The translations under genes and the position numbers were made by a program. DNA of 64,000 nt, from contig NZ_JNXT01000033.1 of the NCBI RefSeq assembly GCF_000716675.1, positions 1 through 64,000 on the forward strand, read 5' to 3'. The DNA comes from Streptomyces alboflavus. GTDB lineage: Bacteria; Actinomycetota; Actinomycetes; Streptomycetales; Streptomycetaceae. The notes beneath the pieces were generated by a model. The model saw nothing but the letters and a program-made list of their open reading frames with translations. It was not told the origin of the DNA and searched no databases. Shown piece after piece: positions 17,153 to 26,616 of this stretch (position 1 is the first letter of the stretch; each line of letters starts with the position of its first letter).

Positions 17153-17551
17153 TCAGCCCCAGGTGCGTTCGCACAGGACCAGGCGGTAGCCGTCCGGGTC
17201 CTCGACCGTCACCCCGTACTCGTCCCAGTAGGGGTTGTGCGCGGCCACGCGCGTTCCGCCGTTGGCCGTCAGGCGGGTCACCAACTCCTCGTCCACCGGG
17301 GCCCCGAGGTACACCACGAACAGGTCGTCCACCGTCGGGGTCGGGTCCAGCGGGGCCTCGGGGTCGTTCGTCAGCTCGAAGTGCCAGGTGCCTCCGCGCG
17401 GGCCGACCATGACGAGGTCGTGCTTGCCGGGCACGCGCTCGGTGGTCCGCCACAGGACGTCGAGGCCGAGGCCGTCCACGTAGAAGCGTTCGGCGGCCGC
17501 GATGTCGCGGGAGGGGCGGGCCACGCGGATGTGGGTGGTGGGGGTGATCAC
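17153..17551 (-). CDS. VOC (glyoxalase-like) protein
   Basis: A 132-residue single VOC domain from GTG 17549-17551: THIRVARPSRDIAAAERFYVDGLGLDVLW at the start and VTVEDPDGYRLVLCERTW at the end. The start overlaps the stop of the cupin gene (GTGA, 17548-17551), so the two are translationally coupled and may act on related compounds. No substrate is predictable. Confidence 0.87.
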   Translation of the reverse strand: MITPTTHIRVARPSRDIAAAERFYVDGLGLDVLWRTTERVPGKHDLVMVGPRGGTWHFELTNDPEAPLDPTPTVDDLFVVYLGAPVDEELVTRLTANGGTRVAAHNPYWDEYGVTVEDPDGYRLVLCERTWG

Positions 17552-18087
17552 TTCGCGGCCTCCGCCTTCGCCGACTCCAGCGCCGCACGCCACACCGGGC
17601 TGTCCACGTAGTGGTTGTCGAAGCGCTCCGACGACTCCGCGATCTCCTTCGGGTCCGCCTCGCCGCGCAGCACCCGGCCGAGCAGACGCAGATAGTCGAA
17701 GCGGTCCATGCCCGGCGTGAACACGAACATGACGTCCGCCTCGCAACCGGGGGCCGCGGCGAAGGCGTGCGGGGTGTGCGGCGGCACCGCCAGGAAGTCG
17801 CCCGCGTTCAGGACGGTGACCTCCTCGCCGACGAGGACCTGGAGCGAGCCGCTGATGACGAAGAAGAGTTCCGTCGCCTTGGTGTGGAAGTGGGCCGGCG
17901 CGCCCACCGCGCCCGTCGCGAAGGTCGACCGGTAGCTCGTGAAGCCGCCGGTGCCGGACGACTCGCCGAGCAGGGTCATGACGCTGCTCGGGTCGGCGCA
18001 GGTCTCGGCCTCCGCGCTGCGGGTCAGGAGGGCGTTGCCCCTGGTGGTCGTGGTCTCGTTCGCGTTCTTGTCCGTGTTCATGACCAT
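17548..18087 (-). CDS. Cupin domain protein
   Basis: A 179-residue single cupin. PAHFHTKATELFFVISGSLQVLVG carries the first metal-binding motif (H-x-H and the downstream Glu), and AGDFLAVPPHTPHAFAA carries the second (His). Family members range from dioxygenases to sugar isomerases; the C-terminal 50 residues are helical. It is the first gene of the cupin-VOC pair. Starts at 18087 or 18081 are both possible and neither has a strong ribosome-binding site. Confidence 0.88.
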   Translation of the reverse strand: MVMNTDKNANETTTTRGNALLTRSAEAETCADPSSVMTLLGESSGTGGFTSYRSTFATGAVGAPAHFHTKATELFFVISGSLQVLVGEEVTVLNAGDFLAVPPHTPHAFAAAPGCEADVMFVFTPGMDRFDYLRLLGRVLRGEADPKEIAESSERFDNHYVDSPVWRAALESAKAEAAK

Positions 18088-18102
18088 GACTCTATGCGCC
18101 GG

Positions 18103-18125
18103 AGTGACCCTTCAGAGAGGTCACT
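18103..18125. promoter_or_regulatory. Inverted repeat upstream of cupin operon
   Basis: AGTGACC (18103-18109) and GGTCACT (18119-18125) form a 7-bp inverted repeat with a 9-bp spacer, 16-38 bases upstream of the cupin start. This is a plausible operator, but no regulator gene is adjacent. Confidence 0.4.
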
Positions 18126-18204
18126 TGGCGGGCAGAATCATGGGTCAATTCACGGTCTGTCGCCACCTCCGACGCGGACATCAGCGTCGGGCGGCCGGGC
18201 GGGA

Positions 18205-18265
18205 GAGAGCCCGTCGTGGGGGTCCCCCCTGCTCCTTAAGAGCTTGGGGGAGATTGAGGACGAGG
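18205..18265. repeat. Dispersed Streptomyces intergenic repeat
   Basis: The segment with CCCCCCTGCTCC..GAGCTTGGGGG followed by GAGATTGAGGACGAGGCGCG is a common Streptomyces intergenic element, with a G/C hairpin then the TTGAGGACGAG tag. It lies between the cupin operon promoter and the 3' end of fbiC and can act as the fbiC terminator. Bases 18128-18345 hold no gene. Confidence 0.6.
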
Positions 18266-18345
18266 CGCGGAGCGCCGATACAGGGGTGGGCTGTCCCACC
18301 CGAACGGGACACCCACCCCGGGCGGTCCAGACGCCCCCGCCAGGC

Positions 18346-20952
18346 CTATGCGTCGAGCACCGGCAGCAGCTCCGGCAGATGCCCGTCCGACGCCGCGGCC
18401 GCGCGCACGCGCTCCTCGGGCACCTCCCCGTACAACGTGGTCCGGGGCCGCGAAGGCCGCCCCGCCGCCTCCGCGATGGAGACGAGGTCGGCCACCGACC
18501 GGTAGGAGCCGTAACTGGAGCCCGCCATCCGGGAGATGGTCTCCTCCATCAGCGTGCCGCCGAGGTCGTTCGCCCCGGAACGCAGCATCTCCGCGGCCCC
18601 CTCCGCCCCGAGCTTCACCCAGCTGGTCTGGATGTGGGGGATGTGAGGGTGGAGCAGGAGCCGGGCCATGGCCGTCACCGCGCGGTTGTCGCGGGTGGTG
18701 GGTCCTGGCCGGGCGATCCCGGCGAGGTAGACCGGGGCGTTGGTGTGGATGAAGGGGAGCGTCACGAACTCCGTGAAGCCGCCGGTCTCCTGCTGGATCG
18801 CGGCGAGCGTACGGAAGTGCCCGAGCCAGTGGCGCGGCTGGTCCACATGGCCGTACATCATCGTGGAGGAGGAGCGCAGGCCCAGCTCGTGAGCCGTCTT
18901 CACGACCTCGATCCACGTCGCGGCCGGCAGCTTGCCCTTCGTGAGGATCCAGCGGACCTCGTCGTCGAGGATCTCGGCGGCCGTGCCGGGGATGGAGTCG
19001 AGGCCCGACTCCTTGGCGCGGCTCAGCCACTCACGTATCGAAAGCCCCGTGCGCGTCGCGCCGTTGACGACCTCCATCGGCGAGAAGGCGTGCACGTGGA
19101 TGCCGGGCACGCGCTCCTTCACGGCGCGGGCGATGTCGAAGTACGCCGTGCCGGGCAGGTCCGGGTGGATGCCGCCCTGCATGCACACCTCGACCGCGCC
19201 GACGTCCCAGGCCTGCGCGGCGCGGTCGGCGACCTGGTCCAGGGAGAGGGTGTAGGCGTCCGCGTCGGTGCGGCGCTGGGCGAAGGCGCAGAAGCGGCAG
19301 CCCGTGTAGCAGACGTTGGTGAAGTTGATGTTCCGCGTGACGATGTACGTGACGTCGTCGCCGACGACGGACTTGCGGACGTCGTCGGCGACGGAGCAGA
19401 GGGCGTCCAGGGCGGGGCCGTCCGCGTGCAGGAGGGCGAGGGCCTCGTCGTCCGTCAACCGAGTGGGGTCGTCGGCGGCCGTGGCGAGGGCGGCGCGGAC
19501 GTCGCCGTCGATGCGGGAGGGCACCATGCCGGGCGCGGCCTGCTCGCGCAGCGCCTCCCAGTCGCCGTACACCTCGTCGAAGTCGTCGCGCCGGTCGGCG
19601 GTCCGGCCCGTGGTGTCGATGGTGCGGTGCAGGTCGGTGCGGCCCGATGACGCCACGTACCCCTCGTCGGGCTCCTGCCAGGGCAGGCCGCGGACCTCGG
19701 CGTCCGGGTTCGCGAGCCCCGTCTCGGGGTCGGCGAGGGCGCGCACGTGCGGAAGGAGCCGGGGGTCGAGCCACGGCTCGCCGCGGCGCACGAACTCCGG
19801 GTACACGCACAGCCGTTCCGCGAGCCGGAAGCCCTCCGCCTCGGACCGCGCCGCCAGCTCCTCGATCCGCGGCCAGGGCTTCTCGGGGTTGACGTGGTCG
19901 ATGGTGATCGGCGAGACCCCGCCCCAGTCGTCGATCCCGGCGCGGATGAGGCGCCCGTACTCCCCGTCGACGAGGTTCGGCGGAGCCTGGATGCAGCCGG
20001 CGGGGCCCATGATGTGCCGGGCCACGGCGACCGTCGCCACCAGGTCGTCCATCTCGGCGTCCGGCGTCCCGCGCATCGCCGTGTCCGGCTTGGCGCGGAA
20101 GTTCTGGATGATCAGCTCCTGCACGCCGTGGTAGGACCGGGCCACCCTGCGCAGCGCGAACAGCGACTCGGCCCGCTCCTCGTACGTCTCCCCGATGCCG
20201 ATGAGCAGCCCGCTGGTGAACGGCACGGACGAACGGCCCGCGTCCTCAAGAACCCGCAGGCGCACGGCGGGCTCCTTGTCCGGTGAGCCGTGGTGCGGCC
20301 CGCCCGGCTCGCTCCACAGCCGCTCCGCCGTCGTCTCCAGCATCATCCCCATGCTGGGCGCGACCGGCTTGAGACGCTGGAAGTCGGTCCAGCTCATGAC
20401 CCCGGGGTTGAGGTGCGGAAGCAGGCCGGTCTCCTCCAGGATCCGGATGGAGATGGCCCGTACGTACGCGATCGTGTCGTCGTACCCCGCCGCCTCCAGC
20501 CACTCCCGGGCCTCGGGCCAGCGGTCCTCCGGCTTGTCGCCGAGCGTGATGAGGGCTTCCTTGCAGCCAAGGTCGGCGCCCCGGCGCGCGATGTCGAGGA
20601 CCTCGTCGGGCGACATGAACATCCCGTGCCCGTCCCGGCGCAGCTTCCCGGGGACGGTCACGAACGTGCAGTAGTGGCACTTGTCCCGGCACAGCCGCGT
20701 CAGCGGGATGAACACGCTCTTCGAGTACGTGATGACGCCCGCGCGTCCCTCGGCCGCGAGCCCCGCGTCCCGCACCCGCCCCGCCGAAGCGGCCAGGTCC
20801 TCCAGGTCCGCCCCCCGCGCCTGGAGGAGCACCGCGGCCTCCGCCACGTCGAGGGCGACCCCGTCCCTGGCTCGGCGGAGCGCCCGCCGCATGGCGTTGG
20901 CGGTGGGCCGGGCCGCTGCCCGGTCGGGATCCTGCGGGGCGCTGTTGGTCAT
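18346..20952 (-). CDS. fbiC: Bifunctional FO synthase (CofG-CofH)
   Basis: About 868 residues from the ATG at 20950-20952. It is a fusion of two radical-SAM enzymes that make the deazaflavin FO, the chromophore of coenzyme F420, from tyrosine and a flavin-pathway pyrimidine. The first half (CofG) has its 4Fe-4S motif in [12 protein letters not shown] (CxxxCxxC). The second half (CofH) has [12 protein letters not shown] (CxxxCxxC). The length matches actinobacterial FbiC. It is monocistronic. F420-using candidates elsewhere in the window (LLM proteins, Ddn-like protein, F420-NADP reductase-like protein) would depend on it. Confidence 0.97.
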   Translation of the reverse strand: MTNSAPQDPDRAAARPTANAMRRALRRARDGVALDVAEAAVLLQARGADLEDLAASAGRVRDAGLAAEGRAGVITYSKSVFIPLTRLCRDKCHYCTFVTVPGKLRRDGHGMFMSPDEVLDIARRGADLGCKEALITLGDKPEDRWPEAREWLEAAGYDDTIAYVRAISIRILEETGLLPHLNPGVMSWTDFQRLKPVAPSMGMMLETTAERLWSEPGGPHHGSPDKEPAVRLRVLEDAGRSSVPFTSGLLIGIGETYEERAESLFALRRVARSYHGVQELIIQNFRAKPDTAMRGTPDAEMDDLVATVAVARHIMGPAGCIQAPPNLVDGEYGRLIRAGIDDWGGVSPITIDHVNPEKPWPRIEELAARSEAEGFRLAERLCVYPEFVRRGEPWLDPRLLPHVRALADPETGLANPDAEVRGLPWQEPDEGYVASSGRTDLHRTIDTTGRTADRRDDFDEVYGDWEALREQAAPGMVPSRIDGDVRAALATAADDPTRLTDDEALALLHADGPALDALCSVADDVRKSVVGDDVTYIVTRNINFTNVCYTGCRFCAFAQRRTDADAYTLSLDQVADRAAQAWDVGAVEVCMQGGIHPDLPGTAYFDIARAVKERVPGIHVHAFSPMEVVNGATRTGLSIREWLSRAKESGLDSIPGTAAEILDDEVRWILTKGKLPAATWIEVVKTAHELGLRSSSTMMYGHVDQPRHWLGHFRTLAAIQQETGGFTEFVTLPFIHTNAPVYLAGIARPGPTTRDNRAVTAMARLLLHPHIPHIQTSWVKLGAEGAAEMLRSGANDLGGTLMEETISRMAGSSYGSYRSVADLVSIAEAAGRPSRPRTTLYGEVPEERVRAAAASDGHLPELLPVLDA

Positions 20953-21203
20953 GCCACCGAGCATACGAGCGGCATCCGACAGCCAGTGGGGCCGGTGGCC
21001 GGAACACCGGGGCACCGCGCGGGGCCGCCACCCCGGCACCGCCCCCCACGGCCCGTCCCGACGACTGCGCGCAACCCCCCGACCCTCTTCCCTTACAAGG
21101 GAGTTCACGGCTCAATACCAGAGTTGCACGCACCACCCGCGCCACGCAGTCACCGTCGGGCACCGCTCGACGCCGTCGACGCCGACCTCTGGGGAGCCGC
21201 AGC

Positions 21204-22721
21204 ATGTGCGAGGACGAAAGCCACCTGAACAGACGCGCGCTGCTCGTGACGGGGGCGGCCACCGCCCTTACGTTGGGCAGTGTGACCTTCGCCAGCAGCG
21301 CCGGCGCCGAGGAACGGCGGACCGGCAAGGAGACGAAGACGGTCAAGGGCACGCTGCCCACCGGCTCGCCCGACTTCGTGTATCTGCCGGTCGAGATCCC
21401 GCGCGGGGTCCAGCAGATCCACGTCTCGTACACCTACGAGAGGGTGACGGTGCCGCCCGGGACCGTCGGCAACGCCCTCGACATCGGCATCTTCGACGAG
21501 CGCGGCACGGCCCTCGGGGGGAAGGGGTTCCGTGGGTGGTCGGGCGGGGCTCGCACGGAGTTCTTCATCCGGGCCGACGACGCGACGCCCGGCTACATCC
21601 CGGGGCCCGTGCGCGCCGGGACCTGGAACATCGCCCTCGGGCCCTACACCGTGGCCCCGCAGGGCCTGCCGTACGAGGTGACCATCACCCTCACGTACGG
21701 AGCGCCCGGGAGCACGCCGAAGCCGAAGTACCCGCCGGAGCGCGCCAAGGGGCGCGGCCGCGCCTGGTACCGGGGCGACTGCCATCTGCACACCTGGTAC
21801 TCCGACGGCCGCCGCACGCCCGCCGAGATCGGCGCCCTCGCCCGCGCCGCCGGGCTCGACTTCATCAACTCCTCCGAGCACAACACCCAGTCCGCGCACG
21901 CCCACTGGTCCGAGGTCGCGGGTGACGACCTGCTCGTCCTGCTCGGCGAGGAGATCACCACCCGCAACGGCCACGTCCTCGCCCTCGGCACCGACCCCGG
22001 GACCTTCGTCGACTGGCGCTACCGCGCCCGCGACAACCGCTTCGGCCACTACGCCCGCCAGATCCGCCGCTCCGGCGGCCTGGTCGTGCCCGCGCACCCG
22101 CACGCCACCTGCGTCGGCTGCAACTGGAAGTTCGGCTTCGGTGAGGCCGACGCGGTCGAGGTGTGGAACGGCGCGTTCTCGCCGGAGGACGAGGTGGCGA
22201 TCTCCGAGTGGGACAACGCGCTCGTCGCCGCCGCGCGGGGCGGCCGCCGCTGGACCCCGGCGATGGGCAACAGCGACGCCCACCGCGACCCCGACCCCGT
22301 CGGCCGCCCCCAGACCGTCGTCCTCGCCGACGACCTGACCCGCGAGGCCATCCAGGAGGGCATCCGCGCGGGCCGCTCCTACCTCACGGAGTCCAAGGCC
22401 ATCGAGCTGACCTTCGGCGCGTCCGGCGGCAAGGGGCGGCACGCGGGCATCGGCGAGCGGCTGCGCGTCGACGCCGACGACCCGGTGACGGTCAGGCTCG
22501 ACGTGAAGGGCGTGCCCGGCTGCACGATCCGGTTCATCACGGACCAGGGCGTGCTGTTCACCAGCCCGGTGATTCCCGAGTCGGGGACGGGGTCCGCTCA
22601 GTGGCGCACGACGGCCTCGTACGCGGCGTACGTCCGCGCGGAGGTGCGGGGGGCGGCGGTGGCGCCGCCGCTCCCGGGGCCGATGAAGGCGCTCACGAAT
22701 CCGATCTTCCTGGGGCGTTGA
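21204..22721 (+). CDS. TAT-exported CehA/McbA-type metallohydrolase
   Basis: A 505-residue protein with a twin-arginine signal (LNRRALLVTGAATALTLGS). An N-terminal beta-sandwich region (about 40-185) is followed by a PHP-type domain: RGDCHLHTWYSDGRRTP (metal-binding His pair), SSEHNTQ, PAHPHATC and GNSDAHRDP (further metal ligands). This pattern is that of the CehA/McbA family, which includes carbaryl hydrolase, with extracellular phosphoesterase or esterase activity. A C-terminal domain of about 110 residues follows. The real substrate is unknown. Confidence 0.9.
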   Translation: MCEDESHLNRRALLVTGAATALTLGSVTFASSAGAEERRTGKETKTVKGTLPTGSPDFVYLPVEIPRGVQQIHVSYTYERVTVPPGTVGNALDIGIFDERGTALGGKGFRGWSGGARTEFFIRADDATPGYIPGPVRAGTWNIALGPYTVAPQGLPYEVTITLTYGAPGSTPKPKYPPERAKGRGRAWYRGDCHLHTWYSDGRRTPAEIGALARAAGLDFINSSEHNTQSAHAHWSEVAGDDLLVLLGEEITTRNGHVLALGTDPGTFVDWRYRARDNRFGHYARQIRRSGGLVVPAHPHATCVGCNWKFGFGEADAVEVWNGAFSPEDEVAISEWDNALVAAARGGRRWTPAMGNSDAHRDPDPVGRPQTVVLADDLTREAIQEGIRAGRSYLTESKAIELTFGASGGKGRHAGIGERLRVDADDPVTVRLDVKGVPGCTIRFITDQGVLFTSPVIPESGTGSAQWRTTASYAAYVRAEVRGAAVAPPLPGPMKALTNPIFLGR

Positions 22722-23023
22722 GCGACGCGGGGGCGGCCCTCGTCGCGCTCGTCGCGGCGGCCGCGGGGCCTTCGGCCGCCGCCGGGGTCGCCCCCGCTCC
22801 GCCGTCCACCGTGCGGGTCGCCCGGGAGCCCGGCGGCTCGGGCGGGCCGTCCGGCCGGGAGAACCTGCTGTCGCTGCGCCGTGAGGACCTGGACGCGCGG
22901 TATCCGGGGTTGCTGGAGGCGGTGCTCGCGGGGTCCCGGGCGGACGAGGGGCTCTCGACGAGCGCGACGGGCTCGACCGGCGCGACGGGCGCGACGGGCT
23001 CCACCGGCTCCACCGGCGCGTAA
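22718..23023 (+). CDS. Possible small exported protein with Gly-Ser/Ala-Thr tail
   Basis: A 101-codon frame starting at a TTG that overlaps the stop of the metallohydrolase (TTGA, 22718-22721). The N-terminus is Ala-rich and signal-like (AALVALVAAAAGPSAAAG). The middle contains ENLLSLRREDLDARYPGLLEAVLAG. The end is a collagen-like run of GSTGATG triplets. No separate ribosome-binding site exists, so expression would rely on coupling. The middle segment looks protein-like, but the whole could be a spurious frame. Confidence 0.35.
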   Translation: MSDAGAALVALVAAAAGPSAAAGVAPAPPSTVRVAREPGGSGGPSGRENLLSLRREDLDARYPGLLEAVLAGSRADEGLSTSATGSTGATGATGSTGSTGA

Positions 23024-23171
23024 ACGGCCTCGCCGGTCTGCCGGGCGAACGGCTAGGCTCCCTCATATGAGCCGACGACGACATTGACCTTCACGAAGCA
23101 CGGCGGGTGGCCGTCTGACGGCGGCCCTGTACGCGTACTCCTTCCTGGACGACTGCGTCCTGCTCTACCCC

Positions 23172-24338
23172 GTGTACGCGCTCCTGTTCAGCGACGCGGA
23201 CCTCTCCGTCACGCAGATCTCGTCCCTCTTCGTCCTCTGGTCCCTGACCGGCATCCTTCTTGAGGTCCCCTCCGGAGCCCTGGCCGACGCGGTCTCCCGC
23301 CGCCTGCTCCTGTGGACCGGCCCCCTCCTCACCGCCGCGGGCTTCGCCCTGTGGGTCCTCGCCCCCTCGTACTGGACGTTCGCACTCGGCTTCGTGCTGT
23401 GGGGAGCGAAGGGGGCCTTCGGCTCCGGCGCGCTGGAGGCCCTCGTGTACGAGGATTTGGCGCACCTGGACGCGGCGGACAGCTACGCCCGGGTCATGGG
23501 CCGCGCCCGCGCGGCCTCCCTCGCGGGCGTGATGACGGCGACGGCCCTGGCGGGCCCGGCCCTGGCGGTGGGCGGGTACGGCCTGGTGGGCGCGGCGAGC
23601 GTGGCGGCCTGCGTGCTGACGGCGGGGGTGGCCTTGGGGTTGCCGGAGCATCGGGGGGCAGGGGCTGGGGGCGAGGGCGACGGCGGCGGTGCGGGCTGGT
23701 GGGGTGCCCTGCGGGCCGGTGTCGCCGAGGCCAGGGGCGACCGGGCGGTGCGCGGGGCGCTGCTGCTCGTACCGGCGGTGACGGCGGTGTGGGGCGCGCT
23801 GGACGAGTACACGCCGCTGCTCGTGCGGGAGGCGGGGGCGGGGGACGCGGAGGTGCCGTGGTGGCTGCTCGTGATCTGGGTGGGGGCGACGGTGGGCAGC
23901 CTGCTCGCGGGGGCGGTGCGGGGCGTGGGCGCGGGGGGCCTCGCGGGGCTCCTCGCGGGCGCGGGCCTGGCGCTGGCGGCGGGCACGGCACTCCCGCCGC
24001 ACGGGCTCCCGCTCCCGGCGGGCATCACCCTCGTCGCCCTGGCCTTCTGCGCCTTCCAGCTCACCACGGTCCTGGCCGACGCCCGCCTCCAGGCATCCGT
24101 CAGGCGCCCGAGCCGGGCGACGGTGACGTCCCTGGCGGGCGCGGCGACGGAGCTGACGACGGTGGCGGTGTACGCGACGTACGGCCTCCTGGCCCCGCAG
24201 ACGTCCCACGGCACGACGTTCGCGCTGTTCGCGACACCGTACGTACTGACGGCCCTGGCGATGAGAAAGCGCCGCCGCGGCAGTCACCACTACGGACCCT
24301 GCCGACACGACCGGCGCGACGACACCACACCTGACTAG
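23172..24338 (+). CDS. MFS transporter with uncertain or frameshifted N-terminus
   Basis: A major-facilitator permease of roughly 12 spans, with the loop motif GALADAVSRR after span 2. Coding character and span 1 (RLTAALYAYSFLDDCVLLYP) extend upstream of the GTG at 23172 to about 23091, but only CTG codons are available there. An in-frame TGA lies at 23085-23087. In another frame, TTG ACC TTC ACG AAG CAC GGC GGG at 23084 reads as a credible start (TFTKHGG). A single-base indel near 23107 would join the two. The transported substrate is unknown (drug-efflux type). It runs in the same direction as the reductase gene after it. Confidence 0.75.
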   Translation: MYALLFSDADLSVTQISSLFVLWSLTGILLEVPSGALADAVSRRLLLWTGPLLTAAGFALWVLAPSYWTFALGFVLWGAKGAFGSGALEALVYEDLAHLDAADSYARVMGRARAASLAGVMTATALAGPALAVGGYGLVGAASVAACVLTAGVALGLPEHRGAGAGGEGDGGGAGWWGALRAGVAEARGDRAVRGALLLVPAVTAVWGALDEYTPLLVREAGAGDAEVPWWLLVIWVGATVGSLLAGAVRGVGAGGLAGLLAGAGLALAAGTALPPHGLPLPAGITLVALAFCAFQLTTVLADARLQASVRRPSRATVTSLAGAATELTTVAVYATYGLLAPQTSHGTTFALFATPYVLTALAMRKRRRGSHHYGPCRHDRRDDTTPD

Positions 24339-24359
24339 CCCAGGGAGAAGGCGGCCCCC

Positions 24360-24911
24360 ATGCGCGACTTGATCATCACCCAGAACATCACGCTGGACGG
24401 CGTCATCGACGCGACGGACGGCTGGTTCGACCCGGCGAGCGACGACGCGGACCAGTCGGACCTCAACGAAGCCCTGCACGAGCAGGCGGCAGCGGCGGAC
24501 GCGTTCCTGGTCGGCCGGGTGACGTTCGAGGACATGCGCGGCTACTGGCCGCAGCAGACGAACGACACGACAGGCGTCACCGACTACCTGAACAAGGTCC
24601 AGAAGTACGTGGTCTCCACGACCCTGCGGGACCCCCGCTGGGCCAACACCACCATCCTCGCCGGCGACCTGAAGGAGGAGATCACCACCCTCAAGTCCCA
24701 GCCCGGCAAGGACATCGTCACCACGGGCAGCATCCGCCTGACCCACGCCCTCATCGAGTCCGACCTGGTCGACGAGTTCCGCCTCTTCGTCTACCCCGTC
24801 GTCCTGGGCCACGGCGCCCGCCTCTTCGACCGCCACAAGGCGAGTCTCCACCTGGTGGAGACCCGCCCCTTCACGTCCGGCGTGGCCCTGCTGCGCTACC
24901 GCGTGGCGTGA
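24360..24911 (+). CDS. Dihydrofolate-reductase-like (RibD C-terminal) protein
   Basis: A 183-residue RibD_C/DHFR-fold protein: IITQNITLDGVID at the start, DAFLVGRVTFEDMRGYW (nucleotide-binding helix), VVSTTL, DIVTTGSIRLTHALIESDLVDEFRLFVYPVVLGHGARLF at the end. Such stand-alone proteins are NADPH-dependent reductases of unknown substrate, not housekeeping DHFR. ATG 24360 follows a GGGAGAAGG motif and lies 22 bp after the MFS gene, so co-transcription is likely. Confidence 0.9.
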   Translation: MRDLIITQNITLDGVIDATDGWFDPASDDADQSDLNEALHEQAAAADAFLVGRVTFEDMRGYWPQQTNDTTGVTDYLNKVQKYVVSTTLRDPRWANTTILAGDLKEEITTLKSQPGKDIVTTGSIRLTHALIESDLVDEFRLFVYPVVLGHGARLFDRHKASLHLVETRPFTSGVALLRYRVA

Positions 24912-24935
24912 CCCACCCCGGAGCACCGAGACCGG

Positions 24936-25820
24936 TCACCCCTCGACGAACAACTCCTCGGCGGCCACCACCGTCAACGACCGGTCGAACCAGACCCCGA
25001 GGGTGTCGAGGTCGTCGCACCCGACGACCTGCTGCCGCACATGCTCGGGCACCTCGATGCCCCTCCGTTGAAGGACCCTCAGCACGGCCTCCGCGCGCTC
25101 TTCCGCACGACCCTCCGTACGCCCCTCGTCACGGAGCTTCATCGCCCTCTCCGAGCGGAAAAATGCAGTGTCGACGGCCATCAGTTCCCTCCAGATTTTG
25201 AGGGCCGGACTGTTGGCCAGGCCCTGTTCGGTCAGTTCGGAGAAGATGTCCGCGTCTTCTCGGTCGATGGTCCTCAGGGCGTCGGCCAGTGCACTCAGTA
25301 TGGCACCGGCATTCGCGTCCTTACCATGTGTGATCGCGGACAGGGTGGCGAGCGGAATGTCCGATGCGGCGGCCCGTGCGTCGGTGATGACCGGGACGTT
25401 GTGGGGGCCGAGGACGAGGGGGCGGATCGTGAGCATGGGCCAGTGGACCGGGCCGATGCTGAAGGGACCCGCGGCCCAGACTGCCGTCGACTTCTCCTGG
25501 CAGGTGACGAGCAGGACGGTCGGGAGCCGGTACTTCGCGTGCAGGTAGGAGGTGTAATAGGCCCAGCTGGCGGGCTTCGTGTCCTCCTTGCGGCTCTGGG
25601 CCTCGACGGCCACGAGACAGCTCCCCTGCTTCTCCGTGTCGAAGCGCAGCAGCGTGTCCACCCGCCGCTCAAGGGGAGCCGTCTCGGTCAGGTCGTTGGG
25701 TAACAGGGACACCGCGATCGGTTCCGGGAACGGTAGGTCGAGTGCCCGGAACGCGCGGCCGAAGACGCCGGGCTCCTTCTGGAAGATGCGGTGCATCGCT
25801 TCGTGGGATGAACTCACCAT
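24936..25820 (-). CDS. PD-(D/E)XK nuclease-like hypothetical protein
   Basis: A 294-residue protein starting MVSSSHEAMHRIFQKEP, a family found in many copies per Streptomyces genome. RRVDTLLRFD followed by GSCLVAVEAQSRKED gives the D...E-x-Q core of a PD-(D/E)XK nuclease-like fold, related to Rpn/transposase-like nucleases. The C-terminus has a charged helix (RDEGRTEGRAEERAEAVLRVLQRRGIEVPEHVRQQV), also typical of Rpn-like proteins. Activity is unproven. The gene stands alone. Confidence 0.75.
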   Translation of the reverse strand: MVSSSHEAMHRIFQKEPGVFGRAFRALDLPFPEPIAVSLLPNDLTETAPLERRVDTLLRFDTEKQGSCLVAVEAQSRKEDTKPASWAYYTSYLHAKYRLPTVLLVTCQEKSTAVWAAGPFSIGPVHWPMLTIRPLVLGPHNVPVITDARAAASDIPLATLSAITHGKDANAGAILSALADALRTIDREDADIFSELTEQGLANSPALKIWRELMAVDTAFFRSERAMKLRDEGRTEGRAEERAEAVLRVLQRRGIEVPEHVRQQVVGCDDLDTLGVWFDRSLTVVAAEELFVEG

Positions 25821-25872
25821 GTGCGGAACGCTAGGGGGAGTTCGGCACATGCCTGTGGAATATGGCCGTGCG

Positions 25873-26520
25873 TCACTCGGTCGAGCGGTGCGGCACCACC
25901 TGGAGGCCGAAGTCGTAGGAGCCGAGTGCTCCCGCTATGCCCATGAAGAGGAGTGCGAAGTGTTCCTGGCCGCGGGCGGTTTCGATGCCGCCCAGGTCCA
26001 GGTGGGCGGACTCGGGCCAGCCGAGGTCGGTGAGGAGGGTGGCCGTCGTCTGCTTGGCCTGGGGGTCGTTGCCCGAGAGGAAGACGGTGGAGGGGCCCGT
26101 CAGGTCGCCGGGGGCCGTCATGACGATGGCGTCCATCGTGGAGAAGGTCTTGACCACCCGGGCCTCGGGGAACGCCTCCTGGATCTCCTCGCCGAGGGAC
26201 ACCCCGGGGTGCGAGAGGGCCAGGCCGTGCGGCTCCTCGGTGAAGCCGACGGCTATGTCGATGAGCAGCTTGCCCGCGAGGGCCGCGGCGCCCGCCGTGC
26301 GGAGGGTGGCCACCGACTCCGTCCCGGGGGTCGCGTTCACCACGGCCTCCCCGTGCTCCGCCGCCGCCGCGAGCCCGACGACCGGCACGCCCAGCTCCTT
26401 GGCCAGGTCCTCCTTCGCCGCGGGGTCGCGGGAGCCGAGCACGACGTCGTGGCCGGCCGCGGCCCAGGCCTTGGCGAGGGCGCGGCCGACGTTTCCTGTT
26501 CCGATCAGTGCTATTCGCAT
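25873..26520 (-). CDS. F420-dependent NADP reductase-like oxidoreductase
   Basis: A 215-residue Rossmann protein (RIALIGTGNVGRALAKAWAAAGHDVVLGSRDP at the start) with VVNATPG, ELLIDI-type KLLIDIAVGFT and VVKTFSTMDAIVM. These are features of the NADPH:F420 oxidoreductase (Fno/NpdG)-like family, shared with STEAP-type reductases. True Fno transfers hydride between F420 and NADP; other members use different substrates. The nearby fbiC makes an F420 role plausible but does not prove it. Confidence 0.82.
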   Translation of the reverse strand: MRIALIGTGNVGRALAKAWAAAGHDVVLGSRDPAAKEDLAKELGVPVVGLAAAAEHGEAVVNATPGTESVATLRTAGAAALAGKLLIDIAVGFTEEPHGLALSHPGVSLGEEIQEAFPEARVVKTFSTMDAIVMTAPGDLTGPSTVFLSGNDPQAKQTTATLLTDLGWPESAHLDLGGIETARGQEHFALLFMGIAGALGSYDFGLQVVPHRSTE

Positions 26521-26616
26521 GGTGGGGACGGTAGTTGGGGCGGCACAGCGGTCGTATCGGTCGTGGGGACCAAGGGGTGGCCGTCCCCGGGACTAGGGCG
26601 GAAGGTCCGTACGGCG

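Noticed and set aside
17611..19650. 679-codon plus-strand frame opposite fbiC and the cupin gene
   Set aside because: It runs across two real minus-strand genes and an intergenic repeat; no recognisable protein.
22693..23013. Minus-strand frame with EPVEPVAPVAPV repeats
   Set aside because: It is the antisense of the Gly-Ser-Thr-Gly tail on the plus strand; no start signals.
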